IMG/VR virus record: IMGVR_UViG_3300010354_000159
Location: 1-44,730 of that record
DNA length: 44,730 bases
Strand: one strand, 5' to 3'
Origin: a virus
Positions 10,152-22,400 of this stretch are shown piece by piece. The notes beneath the pieces were generated by a model that saw only the letters and a list, made by a program, of their open reading frames with translations, did no database searches and was not told where the DNA came from. A program made the position numbers and the translations under genes. Position 1 is the first letter of the stretch. The number at the start of each line of letters is the position of its first letter.

Positions 10152-10786
10152 TGTATCACTTAGACCCAAAGGATGAATGGAATTCAATAAATTCAGAAGA
10201 TCTTTGGGTCTATAACAAACTAATCTTAAATAGTCGTCTAAGGCATCTCTGTGGACCTACAGGGGTGCCTGTTCCATGTCCAGGATATTATATCGTCCGA
10301 CCAAGTATTAATTTACTTGGTATGGGACGATTTTCTCGTATAGAGTGGATTGAAAAAGATACTGAGAACTTTCATCCAGCAGAATTTTGGTGCGAATTAT
10401 TCAAAGGAGAGCATATTAGTGTTGACTTTCAAAATAAGAAATCGGAATTAGTTGTATTAGGTGAAAGAGATGATGATGCTCCACTATATAAATGGAAAAG
10501 ATGGGTTAAAATAGATCGTAAGATTGAGTTTCCTAACATTTTAAATGATTTAAAGGGCAACTACGAGTGGATAAATTGTGAATTTATTGGAAATAATCTT
10601 ATAGAGGTTCATTTTAGAAGGAATCCAGACTTTAGATATGATAATACTGTCGCAGTTCCTGTATGGAAAGGTGATAGACCACAAAAAATGGGAGATTTAA
10701 CGTTCATCGATGACAAAGATTACTTGAGAAGGGGATTTTTTATCGATAAACGGGATAGCAACCCCGTAAAAAGTTCTGATTTTTAA
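10151..10786 (+). CDS. Hypothetical protein (211 aa)
   Basis: Starts at ATG 10151, overlapping the previous stop (TAATG). N-terminal MYHLDPKDEWNSINSEDLWVYNKLILNSRLRHLCGPTGVPVPCPGYYIVRPSINLLGMG, then a mixed alpha/beta body with EFWCELFKGEHISVDF and a C-terminal part with VPVWKGDRPQKMGDLTFIDD and DKRDSNP. The GPTGVPVP..GYYIVRP phrase is distinctive and reminiscent of other phage proteins of unknown function. No catalytic motif can be named. The gene is probably in the glycosyltransferase transcription unit. Confidence 0.75.
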   Translation: MYHLDPKDEWNSINSEDLWVYNKLILNSRLRHLCGPTGVPVPCPGYYIVRPSINLLGMGRFSRIEWIEKDTENFHPAEFWCELFKGEHISVDFQNKKSELVVLGERDDDAPLYKWKRWVKIDRKIEFPNILNDLKGNYEWINCEFIGNNLIEVHFRRNPDFRYDNTVAVPVWKGDRPQKMGDLTFIDDKDYLRRGFFIDKRDSNPVKSSDF

Positions 10787-10801
10787 ATCAGGAGCAAAAA
10801 A

Positions 10802-11053
10802 ATGACCAAACAAGTTGATAAAGACGAAAATTTTATGAAAAATGAGTGGGGAACTCAATATTTGTCAAGTGAATACGGTTGGGAAGGCAAAATTGACAAG
10901 CAAAAAATGCTTCGTGAGATCGCAAATGACGATCTGACACCCAAAAAGCATGATTTTTATCATCAAAACGAAATTCATGCAAAAATTCGTAATGATGAGG
11001 ACTACGATGACTGGGAATATGGTACTGAACCTCTCTATGAAGCTAATAAATAA
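10802..11053 (+). CDS. Hypothetical acidic protein (83 aa)
   Basis: MTKQVDKDENFMKNEWGTQYLSSEYGWEG..., with a good ribosome-binding site (AGGAG, about seven bases before ATG 10802). Very polar, rich in Asp, Glu and Lys, with a C-terminal acidic run (RNDEDYDDWEYGTEPLYE). Looks partly disordered. Located just before gp25, but I cannot assign it to a known T4 gene. The late promoter for gp25 overlaps its stop. Confidence 0.7.
   Translation: MTKQVDKDENFMKNEWGTQYLSSEYGWEGKIDKQKMLREIANDDLTPKKHDFYHQNEIHAKIRNDEDYDDWEYGTEPLYEANK
11046..11052 (+). promoter_or_regulatory. T4-type late promoter box before gp25
   Basis: ATAAATA ending in the stop codon (TAA 11051-11053) of the upstream gene, about 32 bases before ATG 11084. 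The motif is the core of the T4 late promoter. Confidence 0.6.
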
Positions 11054-11083
11054 GTTATAATTATAAACTTTGCGTTTTCTTTA

Positions 11084-11485
11084 ATGCCTTTACAGAGGGT
11101 AAACAGCGGTTTTAAGGATATTAGTATGTCATTTCAGAGCAATCCTCTGAATGGTGACCTGATTGCACTCAAAAATGAGAATGCAATCGCAAGATCAATC
11201 CGCAATATCGTGTTTACCCTTCCTGGAGAGAAATTTTTTAACGGAAACTTTGGATCAAGAATCAATAGGTCTCTATTTGATATTATTGATCCACTATCAG
11301 CGATTTCAATTAGAGAAGAAATTGAATATTCAATCAATAATTATGAACCAAGAGTCTCAATAGTAACTTTGGAGGTAACTCCAGATTATGACAACAATTC
11401 ATATGATGTGTTACTAATCTACAATATTATAGGAGCAGAGATCGCTCCACAACAATTAGAATTTGTCTTGCAGTCAACACGATAA
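11084..11485 (+). CDS. 25: Baseplate wedge protein gp25
   Basis: 133 residues, close to T4 gp25 (132). It opens MPLQRVNSGFKDISMSFQSNPLNGD and continues IKNE..AI..S..N.......E..F-type text (LKNENAIARSIRNIVFTLPGEKFF), then FGSRINRSLFDIIDPLSA and INNYEPRVSIVTLEVTPD, the pattern of the gp25/W-like baseplate family. It is a sheath-initiator protein in the baseplate wedge. The start is supported by the family-typical N-terminus. The next gene starts immediately after its stop. Confidence 0.93.
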   Translation: MPLQRVNSGFKDISMSFQSNPLNGDLIALKNENAIARSIRNIVFTLPGEKFFNGNFGSRINRSLFDIIDPLSAISIREEIEYSINNYEPRVSIVTLEVTPDYDNNSYDVLLIYNIIGAEIAPQQLEFVLQSTR

Positions 11486-13411
11486 ATGGCACTATCAAAT
11501 TTCACTAATCTGGATTTTGACCAGATTAAAGCAAGTATAAGGGATTACTTAAAATCTAATTCTAATTTCACTGACTATGATTTTGAAGGGTCCAACCTTT
11601 CAACAATCATTGATGTATTGGCTTACAATACTTACATTACCTCATACAATGCCAACATGGTGGCAAATGAGTCATTCATTGATAGTGCAACTTTAAGAGA
11701 AAATGTTGTTGCTCTTGCAAGAAACATTGGATACATTCCAAAGTCAAAGAAGGCAGCAAGAGCAACAGTTTCGTTCTTTATTGATACAACAAATATTCTA
11801 CCAACTCCCGCAACTATAACTCTTAAGAGAGGTCCAGTTGCTGCAACTTCAGGATCGTTTGGTACTCAATCATTTGTATTTTCAATACTTGATGACATTA
11901 CAGTTCCAGTATTTGATAATACTGCAACATTTCAAGATATTGAAATTTATGAGGGAATTCTTTTAACTGACTCATTTACATTCAGTTCAAGAAACCCAAA
12001 TCAAAAATTTATCCTCGGCAATGCTGGAATTGATACAAATCTACTGTCAGTGATTGTAAGAGGTAGTGAGCAATCAACTATTTCTACAAAATACACCATT
12101 CATGATAGTCTATTTTCGGTAAAACCCACTTCAAACGTCTTCTTCTTACAAGAAGTTGAAGATGAAAGATATGAACTTATCTTTGGTGATGGCATTTTTG
12201 GTAGTAAGTTGGATGAAGGAAATTATATTCAAGCATCATATATTGTAACTAATGGTGATAGTGCAAACGGAGTCAGTCAATTTGCATTTTCTGGAAGATT
12301 AGCATATACCAGGAATGGACTTGAGTATGAAGTTACCAGCGGAATATCGCTATTAACTACTGGTCTTATTGCATCTGGTGGTGAAAACATTGAAAGTGTA
12401 GAATCTGTTAGAAAATATGCACCAAGAATCTATGCATCACAAAACAGAGCACTTACATCAAACGACTACGAAACATTAATTCCAGAAAAAATTTATCCAG
12501 ATACAGAATCTATCTCAGTATTTGGTGGAGAAGAATTAGTTCCTCCACAGTATGGAAAGGTATTCATAAGTATCAAACCAAGATCTGGAGATTTTCTTCC
12601 AAATCTTACAAAACAAAATATTAAGATGAAGTTGAAAAAGTATGCAGTTGCTGGAATTGTTCCAGAACTTGTAGACCTGAAATACCTTTATCTTGAAGTT
12701 GATTCAAAAATTTATTATAACACAAACCTGGCACCCAGTTCTTCATACGTTTCAAGTATTATTCAGGATAATACAAATAGATATGCAGAATCAAGTGAGT
12801 TGAATAAGTATGGTGCAAGATTCAAATATAGTAAATTCTTAAAGATTATTGATGAAAGTCACGAATCTGTCACTTCAAACATCACTAAAGTGCAGATGAG
12901 AAGAGACCTAAGAGTTGCTGTAAATTCTCTTGCCGAATATTCTATTGGTTTTGGGAACCAATTCCACATTAAGAGTATGAGTGGATACAATATTCGTTCA
13001 ACGGCATTCAGAGTAAGTGGAATTCTTCAAGATGTTTATCTTTCAGATATTCCAGATACAAACGCAACGACAGGATCTATCTTTTTATTCACAGTCCCAA
13101 ATGCCGCTTCAACCTCTCCAACCATTTTGAGGAGAAGTGTTGGAAGAATAAATTATGAAACTGGCATTATCACACTGAATCCAATCAATATCATTTCGGG
13201 AAAATTAAAAGATGGTCAAACTATTATAGAAATATCTGCGGTACCGCAATCAAATGATGTGATTGGATTACAGGATTTGTATTTGCAGCTAGATATTAAT
13301 AAGAGTAATTTTGAAATGGTTATCGATGAGATTTCCTCTGGATTAGATCCATCAGCATCAAATTACATTGTAACCTCAAGCTACACTAACGGGAATTTAG
13401 TAAGATCATAA
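11486..13411 (+). CDS. 6: Baseplate wedge protein gp6
   Basis: 641 residues (T4 gp6 is 660). N-terminal MALSNFTNLDFDQIKASIRDYLKSNSNFTDYDFEGSNLSTIIDVLAYNTYITSYNANMVANESF is the characteristic gp6 start, and the helical ATLRENVVALARNIGYIPKSKKAARA segment follows. Gp6 dimers form the inner ring that ties wedges together. It is preceded by gp25 without a gap and followed after four bases by the giant gene, so all three are likely one late operon. Confidence 0.93.
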   Translation: MALSNFTNLDFDQIKASIRDYLKSNSNFTDYDFEGSNLSTIIDVLAYNTYITSYNANMVANESFIDSATLRENVVALARNIGYIPKSKKAARATVSFFIDTTNILPTPATITLKRGPVAATSGSFGTQSFVFSILDDITVPVFDNTATFQDIEIYEGILLTDSFTFSSRNPNQKFILGNAGIDTNLLSVIVRGSEQSTISTKYTIHDSLFSVKPTSNVFFLQEVEDERYELIFGDGIFGSKLDEGNYIQASYIVTNGDSANGVSQFAFSGRLAYTRNGLEYEVTSGISLLTTGLIASGGENIESVESVRKYAPRIYASQNRALTSNDYETLIPEKIYPDTESISVFGGEELVPPQYGKVFISIKPRSGDFLPNLTKQNIKMKLKKYAVAGIVPELVDLKYLYLEVDSKIYYNTNLAPSSSYVSSIIQDNTNRYAESSELNKYGARFKYSKFLKIIDESHESVTSNITKVQMRRDLRVAVNSLAEYSIGFGNQFHIKSMSGYNIRSTAFRVSGILQDVYLSDIPDTNATTGSIFLFTVPNAASTSPTILRRSVGRINYETGIITLNPINIISGKLKDGQTIIEISAVPQSNDVIGLQDLYLQLDINKSNFEMVIDEISSGLDPSASNYIVTSSYTNGNLVRS

Positions 13412-13415
13412 TAAC

Positions 13416-16400
13416 ATGGCAGAAAAAAGAGTTCAGTTTAACCAGATAGTACAAAATCAACTTCCTTCTTATGTAAAGGAAGAATTTCCGTTAGTATCCG
13501 AATTTTTATCACAATACTATCTGTCACAGGAGTTCAAAGGAGCTCCAGTTGACTTAATTCAGAACATAGACCAATATATCAAGGTTGATGAGACAACTAA
13601 CCTTGTAGGGTCTTCTACGCTACTCTCAGACATCAATACACTTGACGATGAGATCTTCGTGGATCTCTCACTTTCCCCAACAGGAACAAATGGGTTCCCA
13701 GATTCATATGGATTAATCCAAATTGATGACGAGATTATTACATATACTGGAAAAACATACAACTCTTTTACTGGATGTATAAGAGGATTTTCTGGTGTAA
13801 AATCACTAAAGAAAAATAATTCTCCAGAAGAACTTACCTTTGAAGAAACGGCAGCAGCTGCTCACACTGCAGGAACAAGTGTTGTTAACTTAAGTTACTT
13901 ATTCTTAAAAGAATTTCTCTTTAAGACCAAGTATCAACTGCTTCCAGGATTTCACAATAGAGAATTATCCTCAGAGTTAAATCAAGCAACCTTTATTAAG
14001 CAAGCAAAAGATTTTTATAGTAGCAAAGGAACTGACGAATCTTTTAGCATTCTTTTCAGATCTCTTTATGGTGAAGATGTTCAGATCATAAGACCAAAGG
14101 ACTTCTTAATTAAACCATCTGAGGCAAACTATAAAATTACTCAAGACTTAGTAGTTGAGGCAATCTCTGGCAACCCAGAAGATATAGTTGATTCTATTCT
14201 GGTACAAGATCAATATGGGGATATTGAGACTGCATATTCTCCTATTGCAGATGTTCAAAAAATCCTATCAAAAGATGGGAAAGTATACTACAAACTCAGT
14301 TTGGATGCAGGGAATCCAAATGATGTCAAATTCAATGAATCACTCTATGGAAAATTTACTGTACATCCACAGACAAGATTGATTGGAGATGTTGATAGTT
14401 CCAATTCTACTTTAGATGTTGATTCTACGATTGGATTTCCAAGTTCGGGAAGTCTTAGAGTTACATATTCTGATGAAACTGAAGGAGTAGTAACATATTC
14501 ATCAAAATCAATCACTCAGTTTTTAGGATGCTCTGGTATTGAAGGAATTATCTATGATGAATCCACAATCAATTTGGATACCTATGCATATTCAAATACT
14601 TTTGCTGGGGATATAGTCAAACTTAGAGTAACTTCTGTTATTGATGACATAAGCGTTCAATCAACAACAAAGTATATTTCATCAAATGATACAGTAATTA
14701 TTAAAACATTGGGAGATAATGCAAAAGATACCCTATCAAATTCTTGGTATCTTAACATATCGCCAAAGTTTGAAGTTAAATCAATAGAATTATTAGATAA
14801 CTCAGATAAAACTTATCGTGTAAATCTTACTTCAAACCATTCATTTAAGATTGGGGATCAAATCCTAATTAAGAACAATTATGGTGTTGAAAGATCTTCT
14901 ACAATCACTGCAGTAAACTCTGAAAAAACATTTGTAATAAGAGGGCAGGGAGACTTATCTCTAACAGAATTGTATACTGTTAAGAGAAAACTTTTAAAGG
15001 TAGATTCTCCCAATTTTCCAAATCTTTCAAATCTGAATGCAAATGTTCAGAACGTATATAATATTTACAAGTCACCACAAAGAACTCTTGTTGCATCAAA
15101 TTCAATACCATCATATGTAAACCAACCTCTTCTTATCCAAGAAAGGTCTGTAGTATTTTCTGGCAATTTTATTGGTGAAGAAATCCAAATAACCACAAAT
15201 TCCGATCATGGATTTTACACTGGTGACATGGTTTACTATACACCAGAAAAAATAGAGAGCGTAACATATATTGAAGAACTACCTGTTGTAAACTCTACTG
15301 TAATAACATCACTTTTTGCTGAAGGTGTTTATTATGTTAAGAGAGTAAGTTCCACAATTGTAAAACTTGCAAGGAGTAAGACAGATCTTTATAACTCGCA
15401 GTTTGTTTCTATAGACAGTCTGACTCAAGTAAATTCAAATAAAATTGAGTATTATAAATTCAGATCAAAAACTCTTTTACCACAAAAACTATACAGAGAA
15501 TTTGTTGCTCCAACAAATGATAGCACAAAATATAAAACAGATCCAGGTAATACTGGTATGTTTATTAACGGGGTAGAAATTGTTAACTACAAATCCAAAG
15601 ATGTAATTTATTACGGGAGAATTGACAAGATTGATGTTACATCTGCTGGTAGTGGTTACGATATTATAAACCCACCCAATATCATAATTGAAGATTTGGT
15701 TGGTGTAGGTGCTACTGGATATTGTTCAGTAAAGGGATCTCTTTCCGAAATTAGGATCATAAATCCTGGTTTTGGTTATGCAGATACTCCAATAGTAAAA
15801 ATTAGTGGTGGTAATGGAGTCGGTGCAGTAGCGTCTGTAAACATGACGTTAGTGACACATTCCCCATCTTTCAATAGTGAGGTAGCATCATCCCTTGTTT
15901 CACTATCAAATTCAACTATAGGATTTTCAACTTATCACAAGTTTACAAATTCGGAAAAAGTAATTTACAGAACCAACGGACAAAAAAATATTACAGGTTT
16001 AACCACAGACTCTGCATATTACGTCCGTGTAGTAGATCCACTTAAGGTTACATTGCACAAAAACGAAGGAGATACTATTGCAGGTATCAATACTATAACC
16101 TTAGGATCATATGGTGTTGGAAATCATAATTTAGAGTCATATCAGAAAAAGTCTATTATTGGTTCAATTAACGTCGTAAATTCTGGATTAAATTACGAAA
16201 ATAAGAAAAGAACTTGTCAGATCTCTGGAATTAGCACTTCTAAAGACTCCATCATTATAGAAAATCATGGATTCCTTGACAATGAAATTATAAATTACAC
16301 AACTACTGGCTCTGTAGTTGGTGGATTAACGGATAATGCCGATTATTATGCAATTAAAGTATCTGATAGTGAATTTAGACTTTCCTCCCAAATAAATGGG

Positions 16401-19400
16401 GAGCATATCAAGTTCACTTCCGTTGGAGTAGGAACTCATATTTTCAATTATCCAGAAATAAAAGTAGAAGTATCTGGTCAGATTGGAATCTCATCTATTA
16501 GTGGTGAAACATTCTCTGCTGTTGTTCAACCAATTTTCAGGGGTGAAATAACTTCTGTACATGTTTCAAATAATGGAGTTGGGTATGGATCTTCCGAAGT
16601 TATTAATTTCAATAGACAACCACAATTTACACTTGATAGTGGATCTGGAGCACAATTAACTCCTATAGTTTCTAATGGAAAAATCGTTCAAGTATTGGTC
16701 AATTCATCTGGAAAAAATTATAATTCTTCACCAAATTTAATCATTCGGGGATCTGGATTTGGTGCAGTATTAACTCCAATCATTCAGAATGGGCAAATAA
16801 CAGAAGTAAAAATAATTCAAGGTGGTATTGGATATAGTCCACAAGATACAGCAATAATTATTGAAACTGCTGGATCTGGTGCCAAATTCAATGCATCAAT
16901 TCAGTCTTGGAATATTAATCTTTTCCAAAAATTATATAATTTATTAACTTCGGATGATGGTATTTTAACAGAATCATTAAACTCCGAATATGGATTACAA
17001 TATTCGCATTTATATGCACCAAGAAATCTAAGACAGATTGTTTATTCTTTGGATCAAGGTGGGAAAATACTCTATGGAAAAACTGATCTAAGAAAGGTTA
17101 ATGGAGTTGAAGTATCATCCACAGATCACTCACCTATCATTGGTTGGGCATATGATGGAAATCCAATTTATGGACCTTATGGATACACAACAAAAAGTGG
17201 TGGAACAGTAACCCAATTAAAGTCTGGATATGAGGTAGATTTAAAGGAAAATAGACCTCCGCTCAGCACTTTCCCTGAAGGATTTTTTGTTGAAGACTTT
17301 ACTCACTATGAAACAAATGATGATAAAGTTCTTGACGTAAGAAATGGAAGATTTTGCGTAACTCCAGAATTTCCAAATGGAACATATGCATATTTTGTAA
17401 CTTTAAACGCATCTTCAGATTCCTTTGGCAAATTTGTTGGATACAAGAGACCAGTATTTCCTTACATAATTGGCAATGAGTATAAATCAAAGCCAAATGA
17501 ATTTAACTTCAAGAAGATTTCAAATCAAGATGATTTAGATTTAAATAATACAATTTGGTTAAGAAATACTAATCAATATAATTTGATTGATGAGAACACC
17601 CAATACAATTACACATCTATACCAAATCTTTTAGATCAAACTGCAAGAATTAAGTTTGCATCTCCTGGATTTGTTGAAAGTATTGGTATAAGCACTGGAG
17701 GAAGCAACTACAAGATAAATGACAGTTTGGTATTTGATAATACCAATACACAAGGTTCCTCCGCTGAAGCAAAAGTATCTAAAATTGGAGGCAAATCTGT
17801 AAGTAATATCAGTGTTGCTTCTACAACTTTGACAAATGTTGAAGTATACCCAATTACGGAAAAGGGAACATTCACCCTGTTAACTCAAGATTATCACAAT
17901 TTAAAGAACTTAGATATAATTAAAGTTTCTGGAGTAAGCACTACTTCATCAAAAATTGAGGGAATTTACGAAGCTGGAATTAGCACTAATAAATTATCTT
18001 TAAGATCTGGAATTGGATCAGCATCTTATACTGGAATAGTCACTTATATTTCAGTATTTGGTAATCTAAATTATCCAACAATAAAGGAAAATGATATCCT
18101 TCAAATTGGAATTGAAAAGGTAAAGGTATTAAATGTAGACAAAACATACTCCAGATTAAGAATTCTTAGAGGAGTTGATGGTTCTATTGGAATTTCCCAT
18201 ACTGCCACCGAGACCTTGTATGAGGTTTCCAAAAAAATCAATATTAATGTTGGTTTTGATACAACATACACATATAAGGTAAACAAAGAACTTTATTTTT
18301 ATCCCCAGGAATCTGTTGGTGTTGGAACCAGATCTGGTGTAGGAATTGGATCAACTCTGTCAATAAACACTCCATCTGGCATTACTTCAATTTTTATTCC
18401 AACTAAAGCAATTTATATTCCAAATCATGGATTAGAGACTGGCGACCAAGTAAATTACTACACAAACGGTGGTAGTGCAATTGGAATTTCCACGAATGGA
18501 ATTTCAACTTCCATGTCAATTTCTAATGGATCTGTTCTTTTTATTGCAAAAATTGATAATAATTTAATAGGTCTCTCTACAGTTAAAGTTGGAGTTGGTT
18601 CTACTGGAAACTTTGTTGGCGTTACTAGCACAACATCTTCACAATCAACACTATTCTTTACGGGAATTGGAACTGGCGTATACCATAGTTTTAAAACAAA
18701 TTATGAAAAGTTAATTACTAAAGTAACAAAAAACACTGTTACAGTAAGCACTTCACAAACTCATGGTTTGTCAGTTGGTGATCTTGTATCAATAAATGCA
18801 AATCCAAAATCTGAGACAACACATACTATAGTATACAGTGATTATAATAGAAGAGTTTTAGTTAATCCTCAAAACTTTATCTCATCTGGTATTAATACAT
18901 TATCTTCATTAATCAATATCCCAAATCATGGATTTGTTTCTGGGCAAAAAGTAATTCATACAGCAACTGCCCCCGCAGTAGGTCTAAACGATAATAAATC
19001 GTATTATGTAATTTCAATTGATAATGATAATATTAAACTATCAAACTCATATTCAGATTCTTTAAGTGTAACTCCAAATTATATTGGTATTACAAGTGCA
19101 TCAAATGGAACTTTATCTGCAGTTAATCCTCCAATAACAGTATATAAAAATTCAACTGTAACATTTGATCTATCAAGCAATACGTTATCTTATGAAAACC
19201 AAGCAACTCAATATTCTGCGTTTGAATTGAGATTCTATAAGGATTCTAAGTTTAAAGAATTATTTGATAAGACTGATGAGAATAAAGTTTTTGAAGTTCA
19301 AAGAAGTGGTAGAGTTGGAATTTCTTCAGATGCAAAAGTTATTTTAACCGTCAACGAAAACTTCCCAGAAAAACTTTACTACAATTTAGTTCCTGTATAT

Positions 19401-22400
19401 GAAAGCAATATTCCAGTTTATAAGGAAGAAATTTATGTTGATGAAGATTCAATTTCAAATAATCAAATTCAGGTAAAAAATAGTTATTACAATGGCGAAT
19501 TTTCTATTAGAAGCACGCCAACAGATTCTTCCTTTACTTATGATTTAGCAGAATATCCAGAGGCAGTATCTTATGGATCCTCAACATCTGAGATATCTTA
19601 TTATACAACTTCAGAAACTGCTTTTGGACCTATTGCAGATATTAAGATATTCAATAGAGGTAGGAATTACTATTCTTTACCTGGAATTTCTACAGTAACT
19701 ACAGCGTCTGGATCTGGAGCTCTTCTTGAAGTAAATAGCAGTACAATTGGAGTAACCAAAAAAATAGTAATTAAGGATATTGGCTTTGATTTTCCTTCAG
19801 ATTATACTATGAGACCAAGTGCATCTTTACCAAAGATTGCCCAGATAGAATCCTTAGCATCCTTTGAGAGTATTGGCATCACATCTTTCGGAAGAGGATA
19901 TAATACAGCACCATCTCTATTAGTATTTGATGGAAAAACAAATGAGTTAGTTCCAGAGGTTGATCTGAAATACACTCTTGGAGACGGCAACGTAACAATT
20001 TTAAAGAATACATTTGGAATTAGTAATGTAACTCCAAGAATACTGCCAATTCACAATTCAAATGGTGTTGGTATTTCTTCAATTAGTTTTAATAGCACCT
20101 CAAAAGATGTTACTGTAACTCTTGCTGTTGGATTTAGCACTGCAGATTCATTCCCATTTGCAGTAAATGATAAAGTATTAGTTGAGAACGTTAGCGTAGG
20201 TGTTAATTCTGAAGGAAAAGGATACAATTCTGAAAACTATGATTATCAACTTTTTACAATCAAGTATGTAAATGAAAACAGAGGTGGAATTGGAATTGTC
20301 ACCTTTAGTTTGGATGGATTTTTAGAAGAATCTGAATATCCAGGAAATTTCAATGCATCAAATTCTTCTGGAAGAATTATTCCAGAAAAACATTTCCCAA
20401 TATTCAATCCAATTTTAGTAAAAAATAATTTCATTGAAGGAGAAACTGTAAGATCAAATTCTGGAATTGGTTATGTTGAAAGTTGGGATTCAAAAACAAA
20501 TTATCTCAAGATAGTAACTAACGAGGATTTTGTTTCTGGAGAAATTATTGAAGGATTAACTTCAAAGTCTCAGGGAATAGCATCCACAATAACTTCATAT
20601 AATTCATACTTTACAACAAATTCCTCATCCTTTGTTGAAAATGGGTGGCAAAATTATATCGGTTTCCTAAACGATAATCTACAAAGAATTTCTGATAATG
20701 ATTACTATCAGAATTTTTCATACTCTATCAAATCAAAAGTGGATTATGAGACATGGGATGATGTAGTCAGTTCGTTAAATCACTCAGTAGGATTTAAGAA
20801 GTTTGGTGATTATCAATTAGAATCTTCATTACCTTCTGGAGGTTCTCGTTCAATGATTGTTGGACTATCTACAGATGTAACTTCATTTGAAGTTTCTACT
20901 GATATTATCAGTGTTGTAGATTTGAATTGTGTTTATGATTTTGACCTTGTTTCTGAAAATTCTTTAAATATTGGATCAAATATTATTTCAAGCGAAGTAA
21001 CTTTTGCAAATAGAGTTCTGACAGATTATTTTGAATCTGTTGGAAATAGAGTTCTATCAATTGATGATATTAGTGGGTTATTTAACAGTAATCCAAGATC
21101 AAGTAAGTTTAGTGAAGTTCATAGATTTCCTCTTTCGGATGCAAGAGCACAAAAATATGTAATGTTTATTAGGGATAAGAGATATGAACAAAGAAGACAA
21201 TTGATGCTCGTATCTCTTGTTCATAATAATACTTTTGGATTCTTGAATCAATATGGAAGAGTAGAATCTGATTATGATTTAGGATCGTTTGATTTTACTA
21301 TTGAGGGTAGTGAAGGAATTGTTCAATACTATCCAACAAAATTCTCGGTAAATGATTATGATGTAACTTCTCTTGTTTTCAACATCCATGATGAAATTAT
21401 CCCGAATGGGGGAATAAACCTTGGAGGGATTGTAGATATTGATACAAGTAATGTTTCAATTCCTTCAGGATCTGGAACAATTATCAGCATTCCGAATACA
21501 TATACTTCCATTAAAGGTATTACTAAAATTATTGGTGATGGTAATAATTATCAATTCAATGAGTTTAATCTTGTCCACGACGGATCAGAAATTGAATTTA
21601 TTGAATATGGACAATTAACCACATCAACTCTCAGTGTTAATAGTGATTCTGGTTTAGGAACATATAGACCATACTTTGCAGGGTCACAATTAAAGGTTGA
21701 CTTCATTCCTCATGCAGGAATAGGAGTCACTGCTAACACAATTTATATTGCAATCACGGACAATTCTTCTTCTGGAATTGGAACTATTGATTTGAAACAT
21801 GCTCGTTTGGGAGCAAGATCAACTTCTATAGCATCAACTGCAACACCATCACCAGTCGTAATCGCAGATTATCCAGACAATTATGAGGGTGCATATATGA
21901 TTGTTCAGGTTTCTGACCTGACAAATAATAGGCATCAACTTTCAGAAATTACTGTGATTGATGATGATAGCAATGATGTTTATATTTCAGAATTTGCAAT
22001 TATTGAGACGGATTCGACATTAGGAACTATTGGTGGTATTCGCCCATCAATTACTCAAATAACATTTACTCCATTACCAAATATAGATGTATCCGTTAAA
22101 GTTTACTTTAATGCTCTTAGATACGAAGATGATCTAAAAGATACTTTGAGTATTGACAATGCAAATATTGAATCAAATTATGGCGTATATTATGGAACAA
22201 ATAGAGATATTAGAAGATCTTTTGAGTTGACTAATAACACATATCCAATTTTCCAAAGATACTTTGAAGGAAATAATCCAAACGTCGTAAATGTTTCAGA
22301 TAACACCATTCAAATTGCAAATCATTTCTTTGTGACTGGTGAGGAAATTGTATATACCAATGCTGGAACAGGTTCATCAGAAGCGATTGGTATTGGAACA